Source: CAVSKL01 sp963728475 [NCBI: Candidatus Eiseniibacteriota bacterium]
GTDB taxonomy: Bacteria > Eisenbacteria > RBG-16-71-46 > JABDJR01
DNA length: 64,000 bases
NCBI GenBank assembly: GCA_963728475.1
Contig: CAVSKL010000001.1
Span: forward strand, 1,798,001 to 1,862,000
Direction: 5' to 3'
A program made the translations under genes and the position numbers. This document shows positions 1 to 7,856 of the stretch, piece by piece. Positions within the stretch are counted from its first letter, which is position 1, and each line of letters starts with the position of its first letter. Under the pieces are notes generated by a model. It ran no database searches. It was not told the DNA's origin and saw nothing but the letters and a program-made list of their open reading frames with translations.

Positions 1-169
1 TTCCCAGCGGACCGCCCTCGGCCAGGGACCAGGCCGGCTCGGCGATCCAGCCCTCGTCCACCCAGACCGCGGGGTACCGGTGGAGCGCGACCAGGGTCGC
101 TCCGAGGTAGAGGAGGGAAGCGACGAGAAGGATCGGCCGGAACCGCCCCGCTTTCTGTAATCTATTCAA
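1..169 (-). CDS. Partial N-terminus of a multi-pass membrane glycosyltransferase-like protein
   Basis: Reading the complement of the first 169 bases from a TTG at 169 gives an open frame to the window edge: a short basic start, one hydrophobic segment (ILLVASLLYLGATLVAL) and then RYPAVWVDEGWIAEPAWSLA. A first membrane helix followed by an Asp-Glu motif in a Trp-rich loop is the usual beginning of ArnT/PMT-type glycosyltransferases, which transfer sugars from polyprenyl-phosphate carriers at the outer face of the membrane. Only about 56 residues are visible, so the family call is an inference from that pattern. The start codon is uncertain because no strong ribosome binding site precedes it. 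The gene diverges from the dcw cluster. Confidence 0.45.
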   Translation of the reverse strand, partial: MNRLQKAGRFRPILLVASLLYLGATLVALHRYPAVWVDEGWIAEPAWSLAEGGPLG

Positions 170-225
170 ATGGCGACAATTCCGGCTGTGTTAGCAAGTT
201 TCTGGACCCGCGGATCATTTGTTCG

Positions 226-254
226 TTGACTGGCCGATCCAACTTGGATAGTTT
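226..254 (+). promoter_or_regulatory. Putative sigma-70-type promoter of the dcw cluster
   Basis: TTGACT at 226-231 could be a -35 box. With a 17-base spacer the -10 would be TAGTTT at 249-254, a weak match; GATAGT at 247-252 is an alternative with a short spacer. A 13-base inverted repeat (ATCCAA-C-TTGGAT, 237-249) lies inside the spacer and could be an operator. The surrounding 170-260 stretch is clearly more AT-rich than the genes on either side. Confidence 0.35.
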
Positions 255-326
255 CCCCCGTGGGAGTTGCTCCCAATTCTGCCCAAGGGCGACCAACCGG
301 AAACGGCATCGCCGAACCAGGGATGG

Positions 327-920
327 ATGCACGTGGGGAACCTGGACTTTGAAGCTCTGACCGGTAAGGCGGAGGTGGCCGTCGACGACAAGCGGCGGTT
401 CAGCCTCCCCCCCAAGTACCGGCCCCGATTCGGGTCCCGGGAAACCCCGTCAGGGTACACCCACCACGCGATCCTCGTCCCCTGGTACGGCGGCTCCCTG
501 GCGGTGATGCCGGAGAGCTACTGGGCCGAGATCCAGGCCCGGCTGTTCGCCCTGGAATATAGCACTCCAGATTTCCTGGAGGCTACGCGTCAATGCACTT
601 CGTGTATCGAATACGTCCACACCGACCCGGAGGGACGGCTCAGCCTCACCCCGGATCTGGGCGAGTGGCTCCGCCTCCCCGCCCGCGGCAAGGCCAAGGT
701 GGTGGTGGCGGGAGCGGTCCGGTACCTGGAGGTGTGGAACGCCGTCGAGTACGCGTCGGTGGCCAGGACGGGCAGGAACGACGCCACCCGGCCCGCGAGC
801 GACATCGAGTACGACAAGAAGCTCGAGATGCTGATGCGGGCGGGGCGGGAGGCCGGGGCCGCGGCAAGGCGGCCCGAGGCCGGCGCCCCCGGGGCGGAGG
901 GAGCGGATTCCGAAGGTTAA
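327..920 (+). CDS. mraZ: MraZ, DNA-binding regulator of the dcw cluster, with C-terminal extension
   Basis: MraZ is an AbrB-fold transcription factor that normally heads the dcw operon and controls it. Two MraZ half-domains are visible: VDDKRRFSLPPKYR near the N-terminus and TDPEGRLSLTPDLGEWLRL in the second half; family members have DDKGR and DxxGR at these places. The protein is 197 residues from ATG 327, longer than the usual 140-150, because about 50 Ala/Gly/Glu-rich residues follow the second domain. The frame is open back to a TTG at 267; ATG 327 is preferred because the domain begins just after it. The position at the head of the cluster supports the call. The canonical DDKGR is DDKRR here. 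Confidence 0.85.
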   Translation: MHVGNLDFEALTGKAEVAVDDKRRFSLPPKYRPRFGSRETPSGYTHHAILVPWYGGSLAVMPESYWAEIQARLFALEYSTPDFLEATRQCTSCIEYVHTDPEGRLSLTPDLGEWLRLPARGKAKVVVAGAVRYLEVWNAVEYASVARTGRNDATRPASDIEYDKKLEMLMRAGREAGAAARRPEAGAPGAEGADSEG

Positions 921-929
921 GGGCGCGCG

Positions 930-972
930 CCCCCGGTCCGGCCCCGAAGAAGGGCACGGGGTGGACCGGGGG
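930..972 (+). terminator. Hairpin after mraZ (attenuator or terminator)
   Basis: A perfect 10-base inverted repeat, CCCCCGGTCC (930-939) and GGACCGGGGG (963-972), encloses a loop with a further short CCCCG/CGGGG pairing. It starts 9 bases after the mraZ stop, in the 262-base gap before the STAS gene. No T-run follows, so it may attenuate readthrough or be Rho-dependent. The rest of the gap shows nothing recognisable until the ribosome binding site at about 1170. Confidence 0.4.
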
Positions 973-1182
973 CGACTTGCCCGATCGATGAGCGTCCGGG
1001 GCCCCGCGGCGCCCGCCCGCGCAGGGTCGCTGCAGGGCTTCCGGACGGTTTTTCGGCGCGAAGCACGCGCCGTGCGGCGGGGCCGCGTCCCGGCAGCGGG
1101 ACAGCGGGCGACTGGACGGGCCCGGGACTCCGGGAAGTCGTGACACGGCTCCGCCGCCGGAAGCTCCGACGAAGGAGGGCAC

Positions 1183-1584
1183 ATGCTCCGGACCGACCGG
1201 TCTGATGAAGGACGCGTCTGCCTGCTGGGCCTGGAGGGCAGTCTCAGCAGCGCCGACCTGGTGAATCTCGCAGCGCGGCTTCGCGGACTGGCGGCCCGGG
1301 GTATGTTGCGTGTCGTGGTGGATCTCCGGGGCGTCGACCACTGGGACTTCCGGGGGCTCCGGGCCCTGTCCGATGCGGTGGAGTTCCGCCGCCGGAGCGG
1401 GGCGGTCACCGCCTTCATCACTCCCAGCCGCTACCTGCGCGACATCGCGGTGGCGGCCGGCGTCGGGGATCTTCTCGACTTCTACGACGAGCTGCGGGTG
1501 GAGTCCGAAGTGGAGGCCTTCCCGTTGATGGTCGTGAGCGCGGAGCCGGAGGTGCTGGAATTCAAGCAAGCCTCCGGGCTGTGA
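1183..1584 (+). CDS. STAS-domain protein (anti-sigma-factor-antagonist type) inside the dcw cluster
   Basis: This 133-residue protein fits a single STAS domain, the fold of SpoIIAA/RsbV-type antagonists that bind serine-kinase anti-sigma factors. Visible elements are the first strand (VCLLGLEGSLSSADLVNL), the central VVVDLRGVDHWDFRGLRAL strand and helix, and ITPSRYLRDIAVAAGVGDLL. In classical antagonists the loop after the VVVDLxxV strand has a phosphorylatable Ser (DSSG); here it reads VDHWDFRG, so regulation by phosphorylation at the usual Ser is doubtful. ATG 1183 has a strong site, GAAGGAGGG, 6-8 bases upstream. It sits between mraZ and rsmH, 10 bases before rsmH, so co-transcription is likely. 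A STAS gene is not a standard dcw member. Confidence 0.75.
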   Translation: MLRTDRSDEGRVCLLGLEGSLSSADLVNLAARLRGLAARGMLRVVVDLRGVDHWDFRGLRALSDAVEFRRRSGAVTAFITPSRYLRDIAVAAGVGDLLDFYDELRVESEVEAFPLMVVSAEPEVLEFKQASGL

Positions 1585-1594
1585 CGGTTGGGGG

Positions 1595-2521
1595 GTGAGC
1601 GGCTCCGCCTACCATGAGCCGGTGCTCGTGGAGGAGGCGCTCGCCACCTGGTACACGGATGCTTACGGGCGGTATCTCGATGGGACGATCGGCGGCGGGG
1701 GGCACGCCGAAACCCTGCTCTCCCGCCATCCCGACGCCGAGTTGATCGGCTTCGACCGCGATCCCGCCGCCCTGGAGGAATCAGCACGTCGCCTGGCGCC
1801 CTTCGGGGACCGGGTGCGGCTGGATAGGACGGATTTCGCGGACATGGAGGATGCCCTGGCCCGCCTCGGCCGGCCGCGCATCGCCGGCATCCTTCTCGAT
1901 CTGGGAGTTTCGAGCCGACAACTCGACGACCCTCTCCGCGGCTTCTCCTATCAGGCCGAGGGCCCGCTCCGCATGGTGCTGGATCGGGATGAGGAACGCG
2001 GGGCGGCCGAGTGGCTGGCCGGGATCGAGGAGGGCGAGTTGAAGCGGATCTTGGCGGAGCTGGGCGAGCTGCCGGGAGCGGGCCGGGCCGCGCGGGCGGT
2101 CGCCGGAGCCCGCGACCGAGGCCGCCTCCGCACCACCGCCGATCTGGCCGCCGCCCTCCGTGCGGGGGGAGCGGGCAGCCCCCGCCGCCTCTCCCAGGCG
2201 TTCCAGGCCCTGCGCCTGGCCCTGAACCACGAACTGGAGTCGCTCGACCGGGGACTGGCCGCCGCCGCCCGCGTGCTCCCTCCCGGCGGCACCCTCACCG
2301 TGATCTCGTTCGAGTCCCTCATGGACCGCCGGGTAAAGCAGGCCTTCCGGCCTCCGCGGCTGGAACGGCCCCTTCCCGGGGTGCCCGACCCCGACCCGGT
2401 CTGGGAACTCCTGACGAGGAAAGTGGTCCGCCCGGGAGCGGAGGAGGCCGCCCGCAACCCGCGCGCCCGGAGCGCGCGCCTGCGCGCGGCGAGGAGGACG
2501 ACTCATGCGCCGTCTGCTTGA
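1595..2521 (+). CDS. rsmH: 16S rRNA m4C1402 methyltransferase RsmH (MraW)
   Basis: RsmH uses S-adenosylmethionine to N4-methylate C1402 of 16S rRNA. The SAM-binding start YLDGTIGGGGHAETLL, FDRDPAAL and LLDLGVSSRQLDDPLRGFSY are all present, and 308 residues is the normal length. GTG 1595 follows the STAS stop by 10 bases. Several positions usually conserved in the family differ: the GPLDMRMD block reads GPLRMVLDRD, the SFHSLEDR block reads SFESLMDR, and the YGEE-like block reads LGELPGAG. The fold is clearly RsmH, but active-site neighbours are altered. The 3' end overlaps ftsL by 17 bases, the usual dcw arrangement. Confidence 0.92.
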   Translation: MSGSAYHEPVLVEEALATWYTDAYGRYLDGTIGGGGHAETLLSRHPDAELIGFDRDPAALEESARRLAPFGDRVRLDRTDFADMEDALARLGRPRIAGILLDLGVSSRQLDDPLRGFSYQAEGPLRMVLDRDEERGAAEWLAGIEEGELKRILAELGELPGAGRAARAVAGARDRGRLRTTADLAAALRAGGAGSPRRLSQAFQALRLALNHELESLDRGLAAAARVLPPGGTLTVISFESLMDRRVKQAFRPPRLERPLPGVPDPDPVWELLTRKVVRPGAEEAARNPRARSARLRAARRTTHAPSA

Positions 2522-2939
2522 GCGCCTCCCGCGGCTCCGGCTCCGCCGTCCGAACCCGGCCGCGTTCCCCCGCCGGAACCGCCGCTCCCGCGGCGGCTCG
2601 CAGATCATGCTGGGAGTCCTCGGCATCACCCTCCTGCTGGTCATGGTGTGGGAGAAGGCGTCGGTGGACCGGCTCCTGGTCCGGCTCGAACACGAGAAGG
2701 CGCTGCACCGCGACCTCGAGACCAAGGTGCAGGCCCTGAGCATGCAGGCCGACCGCCTCTCGACCCTGTCCCAGGTCCAGGATCGCGCGACCCGGGAGCT
2801 GGGCATGCGCCGTCCCTCCCGCGACGAGATCATCCGGCTCGATTTCCAGGGCCCCCGGGACGGGGACCAGCACTTCGCGGTGGGCTCCCTGGTCCCCGAG
2901 GCGAACGCGGAGCCGGGGCCGGTCAGGGACCGCCGGTGA
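2505..2939 (+). CDS. ftsL: FtsL-like septal protein
   Basis: A small bitopic division protein of 144 residues: an Arg/Pro-rich cytoplasmic N-terminus of about 32 residues, one transmembrane helix (IMLGVLGITLLLVMVWEKA, roughly 34-52), then a leucine-rich periplasmic stretch (VDRLLVRLEHEKALHRDLETK and following) predicted to form a coiled coil. FtsL partners FtsB/DivIC and FtsQ and activates FtsWI. Sequence conservation in the family is poor, so topology, size and position between rsmH and ftsI carry the call. ATG 2505 lies inside the end of rsmH, and the stop overlaps the GTG start of ftsI. FtsL is often only about 100 residues; here the tail after the coiled coil is longer. Confidence 0.8.
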   Translation: MRRLLERLPRLRLRRPNPAAFPRRNRRSRGGSQIMLGVLGITLLLVMVWEKASVDRLLVRLEHEKALHRDLETKVQALSMQADRLSTLSQVQDRATRELGMRRPSRDEIIRLDFQGPRDGDQHFAVGSLVPEANAEPGPVRDRR

Positions 2940-4987
2940 GGGGCCGCTCCGCGCTGGCGCGGCTCAACCTGGTGGCGGTGCTGTGCGCGCTGCCCCTGGT
3001 GGCGGCGCTGGGGCGGGTGGCATGGCTCCAGGGGATCCGGGGCCAGGACTACCGCCGGCAGGCCGACTCCCAGCAGATGATGCGGGTGTACCTCGCCCCC
3101 GAGCGGGGCTCCATCCTCGACCGCAACAATGAGCCGCTGGCCTACACCGCCGCCAACTATTCCATCGTGGCCGACCCGGCCCTGGTCAAGAACCCCGCCC
3201 ACACCGCGCGGGTCCTGGGCCGGGCCCTGGACCTGCCCGCCGCCCGGATCGAGCGCCAGCTCCGCAGCCACCGGCGCGAGGTCTACCTGGAGCGGCGGGT
3301 GATCCCTCCCATCGAGGACCGGGTGGACCTCAATACCCTGCCCGGGGTGAGCGAGAAGACCGAGCAGAAGCGGATCTACCCCCAGGGCGAATTCGCCTCC
3401 CAGGTGGTGGGCTACGTCAACGCCGACGACCGCGGGGTGGGGGGGATCGAGGGGGAGTACGAGGAGCTTCTCCGCGGAGACCCCGGCTGGGCCACCGAGC
3501 TTCGCGACGGCCACGGCAACACCTACCCCGCCCTCGGCAAGCAGACCAAGCCCTCGGTGTCCGGGCACAACGTGGTCCTGACCCTCGACTCCTCGCTCCA
3601 GGACGTGGCCGCCTCCGCCCTCTACAAGCAGGCCCAGGCCCTGGACGCGCGCGGCGCCGCCCTGGTGGTGGTGGCGGTGCGGACCGGCGAGATCCTGGCC
3701 ATGGTCTCCTATCCCTCCTTCAATCCCGAGCAGGTGGGGATCTCCACCGCCGACGAACGCCGGAACCGCGCGGTGGTCGATCCCTACGAGCCCGGCTCCA
3801 CCTTCAAGGTGGTGGCGGCGAGCGCTGCCCTCACCGACCACCTCCTGGAGCCGACCACCCCCATCAACTGCGAGAACGGGCGCTACAACTTCGGCGGCTA
3901 CACCATCACCGACCACCACCCCTACGCCACCGTGACCTTCAAGCATGCGTTCGCAGTGAGCAGCAACATCGCGTTCGGCAAGGTGGGACGCCTGTGCGGC
4001 GACCGCCTCTACGGGATGGCGCGGGCGCTCGGCTTCGGTTCCCCCACCGGCATCGGACTTCCCGCCGAGGCCTCAGGCCGGGTCCCCAAGCCCTCGGGCT
4101 GGTCGGGGCGCACCGCCACCACCCTCGCCATCGGGTACGAGACCATGGTCACCCCGCTCCAGCTCGCCATGGCCTACGCCGCGGTGGCCAACGACGGCGT
4201 GCTCATGCGGCCGCAGCTGGTGAAGGCGATCACCGACGCCTCGGGGCGGCTGGTCTACCGGAGCCGGCCGGAGCCGGTGCGGCGGGTGATGGAGCCCTCG
4301 GTGGCGCGCACCCTGCGCACCTTCATGCGCGAGGTGATGACCGACGGCACCGGCCAGGACGCCGACCTCGACTGGATCGACGTGGGGGGCAAGACCGGGA
4401 CCTCGGAGAAGCTGGAGAACGGCCGCTACACCGCGGCCAAGCACTACGCGTCGTTCGTGGGGGTGGCCCCCATCGAGGATCCCAAGATCGTCTGCCTGGT
4501 CATGATGGACGAGCCCAAGGGCTCGACCTTCGGCGGCTCGGCGGCGGCCCCGGTGTTCAAGGAGATGCTGGAGAGCTGGGGGCGGCTGCCGGGGGCGTGG
4601 CTCAAGCCCGACTACGACGTGGTCCGGGTCTACGACCCGCCCACCCCCGCCAAGGACGGCAACCTGCTCACCCCCGCCGCCAGCTACGCCTCGGCCGGGC
4701 TCCACAGTCCGCCGCCCCCTCCGTCTCCCGACGGGGGGCTGCCGGAGTTGCGGGGGCTCGCGCTCCGGGTGGCGCTCCAGACCCTGCGCGGTTACGGGGT
4801 GCGGGCGGTGGTGCGCGGTTCGGGAACGGTGGTGGAGCAGACCCCGCCCCCGGGGTCGGCGGTGGACGGTCCGGTGACCCTGGAATGCAGCCGCACCGGC
4901 ACCCGGGCCCTGGTGGCCTCGCCGGCGTCGAAGTTCGGGCGCTCGGAGAGCGAGGCGGTGCCGGCAAGCACGGCCGGCGGTCGTTGA
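2936..4987 (+). CDS. ftsI: Septal peptidoglycan transpeptidase FtsI/PBP with C-terminal PASTA domain
   Basis: This class B penicillin-binding protein cross-links septal peptidoglycan. It has 683 residues from GTG 2936, which overlaps the ftsL stop. In order: an N-terminal membrane anchor (about 8-31), a dimerisation domain containing APERGSILDRN, and the transpeptidase with the three catalytic motifs STFK (Ser288, Lys291), SSN (about 342-344) and KTG (486-488). A PASTA domain follows (about 590-650: LPELRGLALRVALQTLRGYG then TVVEQTPPPGSAVDGPVTL). PASTA domains on the division transpeptidase are usual in Gram-positives and several deep-branching phyla, but absent from E. coli FtsI. murE begins 3 bases after the stop. 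Confidence 0.93.
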   Translation: MRGRSALARLNLVAVLCALPLVAALGRVAWLQGIRGQDYRRQADSQQMMRVYLAPERGSILDRNNEPLAYTAANYSIVADPALVKNPAHTARVLGRALDLPAARIERQLRSHRREVYLERRVIPPIEDRVDLNTLPGVSEKTEQKRIYPQGEFASQVVGYVNADDRGVGGIEGEYEELLRGDPGWATELRDGHGNTYPALGKQTKPSVSGHNVVLTLDSSLQDVAASALYKQAQALDARGAALVVVAVRTGEILAMVSYPSFNPEQVGISTADERRNRAVVDPYEPGSTFKVVAASAALTDHLLEPTTPINCENGRYNFGGYTITDHHPYATVTFKHAFAVSSNIAFGKVGRLCGDRLYGMARALGFGSPTGIGLPAEASGRVPKPSGWSGRTATTLAIGYETMVTPLQLAMAYAAVANDGVLMRPQLVKAITDASGRLVYRSRPEPVRRVMEPSVARTLRTFMREVMTDGTGQDADLDWIDVGGKTGTSEKLENGRYTAAKHYASFVGVAPIEDPKIVCLVMMDEPKGSTFGGSAAAPVFKEMLESWGRLPGAWLKPDYDVVRVYDPPTPAKDGNLLTPAASYASAGLHSPPPPPSPDGGLPELRGLALRVALQTLRGYGVRAVVRGSGTVVEQTPPPGSAVDGPVTLECSRTGTRALVASPASKFGRSESEAVPASTAGGR

Positions 4988-4990
4988 GGG

Positions 4991-6490
4991 ATGCGGCTAT
5001 CGGTACTTCTACCCGTACTTCCGAGTTACGAACTTCGTGGAACCGGAGACGCCGAAATCCGGTCCATAGAGCTGGACTCGCGGCGGGTCGGCGGCGGAGA
5101 TATGTTTGTCTGTCTGGAAGGGCTGGCCAGGAACGGGCACGACTTCGCCGCCGCCGCCGTGAGCCGGGGGGCGGTCGCGCTGCTCTGCCGTCGTTGGATC
5201 GACGGCGTGCCGGGCGCGACCCAGGTGCGGGTGGAGGATCCGCGCGAGGCCATGGCGCGCCTCTCGGCCGCCTTCTACCACCGCCCCTCGCATGAGCTGA
5301 CCCTGGCCGGGGTCACCGGCACCAACGGCAAGACCACCGTCACCCACCTGGTGGCGGCGATCGCCGGAGAGGCGGGGCTCAAGGCCGAGGTGCTGGGGAC
5401 CCTGGGGACCGGATCCGCCGGGGCCTACCGCCCCACCGGGTTCACCACCCCCGAATCCCCCGACCTCCAGCGTCTCTTCCGGGAGATGGCCGGACGCGGC
5501 ACCGAGTGGGTGGCGATGGAGGTTTCGAGCCACGCCCTGGCCCAGAAACGCGCCTTCGCCAGCGATTTCGCGGCGGTGATCTTCACCAACCTCACCCGGG
5601 ACCACCTCGACTACCACCACGACATGGAGAGCTACTTCCGGGCCAAGGCGCTGCTGTTCACCCGGGAGGGGCGGGGGTCGGACACCGACGCGGTGGCGGT
5701 GATGAACGTGGAGGATCCGGCGGGGCGCCGGCTGGCCACGCTCGCCGACGGCCGGGTGGCGACCTACGGATTCGGGGGCGGGGCCGATTACCGGGCGCGG
5801 CGGATCCATGCCGGGGGAGAGGGCACCCGCTACGAGCTGGTGACGCCGCGGGGGCGGGCGGCGGTGAGGCTTCCCCTCCTCGGGCGCTTCAACGTGCTGA
5901 ACGCGCTGGCCGCCCAGGCCGCGGCCATGGAGCTGGGCATCCCGCTGGGGACCGCCGCCCGCGGGGTGGAGCGGGTGGGACGGGTGCGGGGGCGGATGGA
6001 GGCGGTGCGCGGCGACCAGCCCTTCCTGGTGCTGGTGGACTACGCCCACACCCCCGACGCCCTGGAGCGGGCGATGGAGGCGAGCCGGGAGCTGGCCCGG
6101 GGCCGGCTCACCGTGGTCTTCGGGTGCGGAGGCGACCGCGATCCGGGCAAGCGTCCACTCATGGGGCGGCTGGCCGCGGAACGGGCGGACCGGGTGGTGG
6201 TGACCTCCGACAACCCCCGGAGCGAGGATCCCGAGGCGATCCTCGACGCGGTCCTCGCCGGGGCCTCGGGCGGCGACGCGGAGGTGGTGCGTGAGCCGGA
6301 CCGCGCGCGGGCCATCCGGCTCGCGCTCGCCGGCGCCCGCCGCGGGGACGTGGTGCTGGTGGCCGGGAAAGGGCACGAGACCGTGCAGATCGTGGGTGAG
6401 GTGAAGCGGCCCTTCGACGATCGCGAAACCGCCGTGAGCATCCTCACCGAACTGGGTTTTCATGTTGATGACATCCAACGCGACCTTTGA
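4991..6490 (+). CDS. murE: UDP-MurNAc-L-Ala-D-Glu:meso-DAP ligase MurE
   Basis: MurE is the ATP-dependent cytoplasmic ligase that adds the third amino acid of the peptidoglycan stem. The ATP loop GVTGTNGKTTV is at about residues 108-118. The substrate-domain signature SSHALAQKR and the carbamylated-lysine region SYFRAKALLF are present. The C-terminal domain has SDNPRSEDPEAI; DNPR marks enzymes that add meso-diaminopimelate rather than lysine, which supports a Gram-negative-type wall. At 499 residues it is full length. The last 29 bases overlap murF, so the two are probably translationally coupled. Confidence 0.96.
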   Translation: MRLSVLLPVLPSYELRGTGDAEIRSIELDSRRVGGGDMFVCLEGLARNGHDFAAAAVSRGAVALLCRRWIDGVPGATQVRVEDPREAMARLSAAFYHRPSHELTLAGVTGTNGKTTVTHLVAAIAGEAGLKAEVLGTLGTGSAGAYRPTGFTTPESPDLQRLFREMAGRGTEWVAMEVSSHALAQKRAFASDFAAVIFTNLTRDHLDYHHDMESYFRAKALLFTREGRGSDTDAVAVMNVEDPAGRRLATLADGRVATYGFGGGADYRARRIHAGGEGTRYELVTPRGRAAVRLPLLGRFNVLNALAAQAAAMELGIPLGTAARGVERVGRVRGRMEAVRGDQPFLVLVDYAHTPDALERAMEASRELARGRLTVVFGCGGDRDPGKRPLMGRLAAERADRVVVTSDNPRSEDPEAILDAVLAGASGGDAEVVREPDRARAIRLALAGARRGDVVLVAGKGHETVQIVGEVKRPFDDRETAVSILTELGFHVDDIQRDL

Positions 6491-7856
6491 CGGCGCATTC
6501 CTGAGACGGGCGCTCACGGGGACCCCGGTGGGGGATCCCCACGGCGACCGCGTACTCACCGATTCCCGCGTTCCGGTGGCGGGGGCGCTGTTCGTGGCGC
6601 TGGCCGGGCCCCGGTTCGACGGGCACGCCTTCGTGGAGGAGGTCCTGGCCGCGGGGGCGGCAGGGGCTGTGGTCTCGGCGGCCTGGTGGGGCGCCGGGGG
6701 GCGGCACCACGCCACCGACGTGTTCGTGGTCCCCGACACCGCTCTCGCCCTGGGCGATCTCGCCCGCGCCCACCGCGCGCGCCGCCCGGTGCCGCTGGCC
6801 GCGATCACCGGCTCCAACGGCAAGACCACCACCAAGGAACTCCTGGCCGCGGCGCTGGCCCCGCTGGGTCCGGTGCTCAAGACCCGCGGCAATCTCAACA
6901 ACCACGTCGGCCTTCCCCTCACCCTGCTCGAGCTGACCGGGGAGCACCGGGCGGCGGCGGTGGAGATCGGTCTCAACCATCCCGGCGAACTCCGGGTCCT
7001 GTCCGGGATCGCCCGGCCCCGGGTCGCGGTCATCACCAACGTCTCCGCCGCGCACCTGGAGGGGCTGGGGACGGTGGCGGGGGTGGCGCGGGCCAAGTCC
7101 GAGATCGTGGCCGGCCTGGAAGGCGGGGGGACCCTGGTCGTCCCCCACGGCGACGCCCCCCTCGCCGAGGCGCTGGCCGCCTACCGCGGGCGGCGCGTCA
7201 CTTTCGGGCTCGACCCCGCCGCCGGCCTCCACCCCGAGCGGCTGGCGCCCCGGTCCGACGGCGGAACCGACGTGATTCTCCCCGGCGGCGTCATCGTTCC
7301 CCTCAAGCTTCCCGGCGAGCACAACGTCCGGAACCTCCTGGCCGCGCTGGCCGCGGCCCGGGCCCTGGGAGTGGAACCGGCCGCCGCCGCCCCGCACGTG
7401 GCCGGAGTGGAACCGGTGGCCGGCCGGCTTGCTCCCCGCCGCGCCGGGGGCGTGCTCATCCTCGACGATACCTATAACGCCAACCCGGCGAGCCTCGCCG
7501 CCTCGCTCCGGGTGCTTGCCGCCCGGCCCGAGCCGGGGCGCCGCCACGCGATCCTGGGCGACATGCTCGAGCTGGGCCCCGACGCCGCCCGCCTCCATCG
7601 CGAGGCCGGGGCCGGGGCCGCCTTCGTGGACGGGCTGGTCACGGTGGGCGCCCTGGCGCGCGAGATCGGCGCGGGGGCGGTGGAGGCCGGGCTGTCCCCT
7701 GCCGCCTGGCGCGAGGCTCCCGACGGCGACGCCGCCGGCGCGCTCCTCGCCGCCGAGCTGGCCCCCGGGGACGTGGTCCTGGTCAAGGCCAGCCGCGGTA
7801 TCCGGCTCGAGACCGCGGTGGCGCGGCTCCTGGCCGCGCGGGGAGGGGCGGGCTGA
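6462..7856 (+). CDS. murF: UDP-MurNAc-tripeptide:D-Ala-D-Ala ligase MurF
   Basis: MurF completes the soluble UDP-MurNAc-pentapeptide. The ATP loop AITGSNGKTTTKEL, the NLNNHVGLPLTLL substrate motif and the LDDTYNANPASLAASL block are all characteristic of MurF. The length of 464 residues is normal. ATG 6462 lies within the murE 3' end, and the stop overlaps the mraY start as TGATG. No D-Ala-D-Ala ligase gene (ddl) is present in the window although many dcw clusters carry one after murB, so the dipeptide substrate must be made elsewhere in the genome. Confidence 0.96.
   Translation: MLMTSNATFDGAFLRRALTGTPVGDPHGDRVLTDSRVPVAGALFVALAGPRFDGHAFVEEVLAAGAAGAVVSAAWWGAGGRHHATDVFVVPDTALALGDLARAHRARRPVPLAAITGSNGKTTTKELLAAALAPLGPVLKTRGNLNNHVGLPLTLLELTGEHRAAAVEIGLNHPGELRVLSGIARPRVAVITNVSAAHLEGLGTVAGVARAKSEIVAGLEGGGTLVVPHGDAPLAEALAAYRGRRVTFGLDPAAGLHPERLAPRSDGGTDVILPGGVIVPLKLPGEHNVRNLLAALAAARALGVEPAAAAPHVAGVEPVAGRLAPRRAGGVLILDDTYNANPASLAASLRVLAARPEPGRRHAILGDMLELGPDAARLHREAGAGAAFVDGLVTVGALAREIGAGAVEAGLSPAAWREAPDGDAAGALLAAELAPGDVVLVKASRGIRLETAVARLLAARGGAG

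Noticed and set aside
237-274. MraZ-type TGGGN operator repeats upstream of mraZ
   Set aside because: Only one TGGGA (261-265) is visible; the required series of spaced repeats is absent. Inverted repeats exist (237-249, 262-274) but do not match the known site.
961-1143. Small open frame between mraZ and the STAS gene
   Set aside because: Arg/Ala/Gly-rich composition without conservation signals or a binding site; it overlaps a hairpin.
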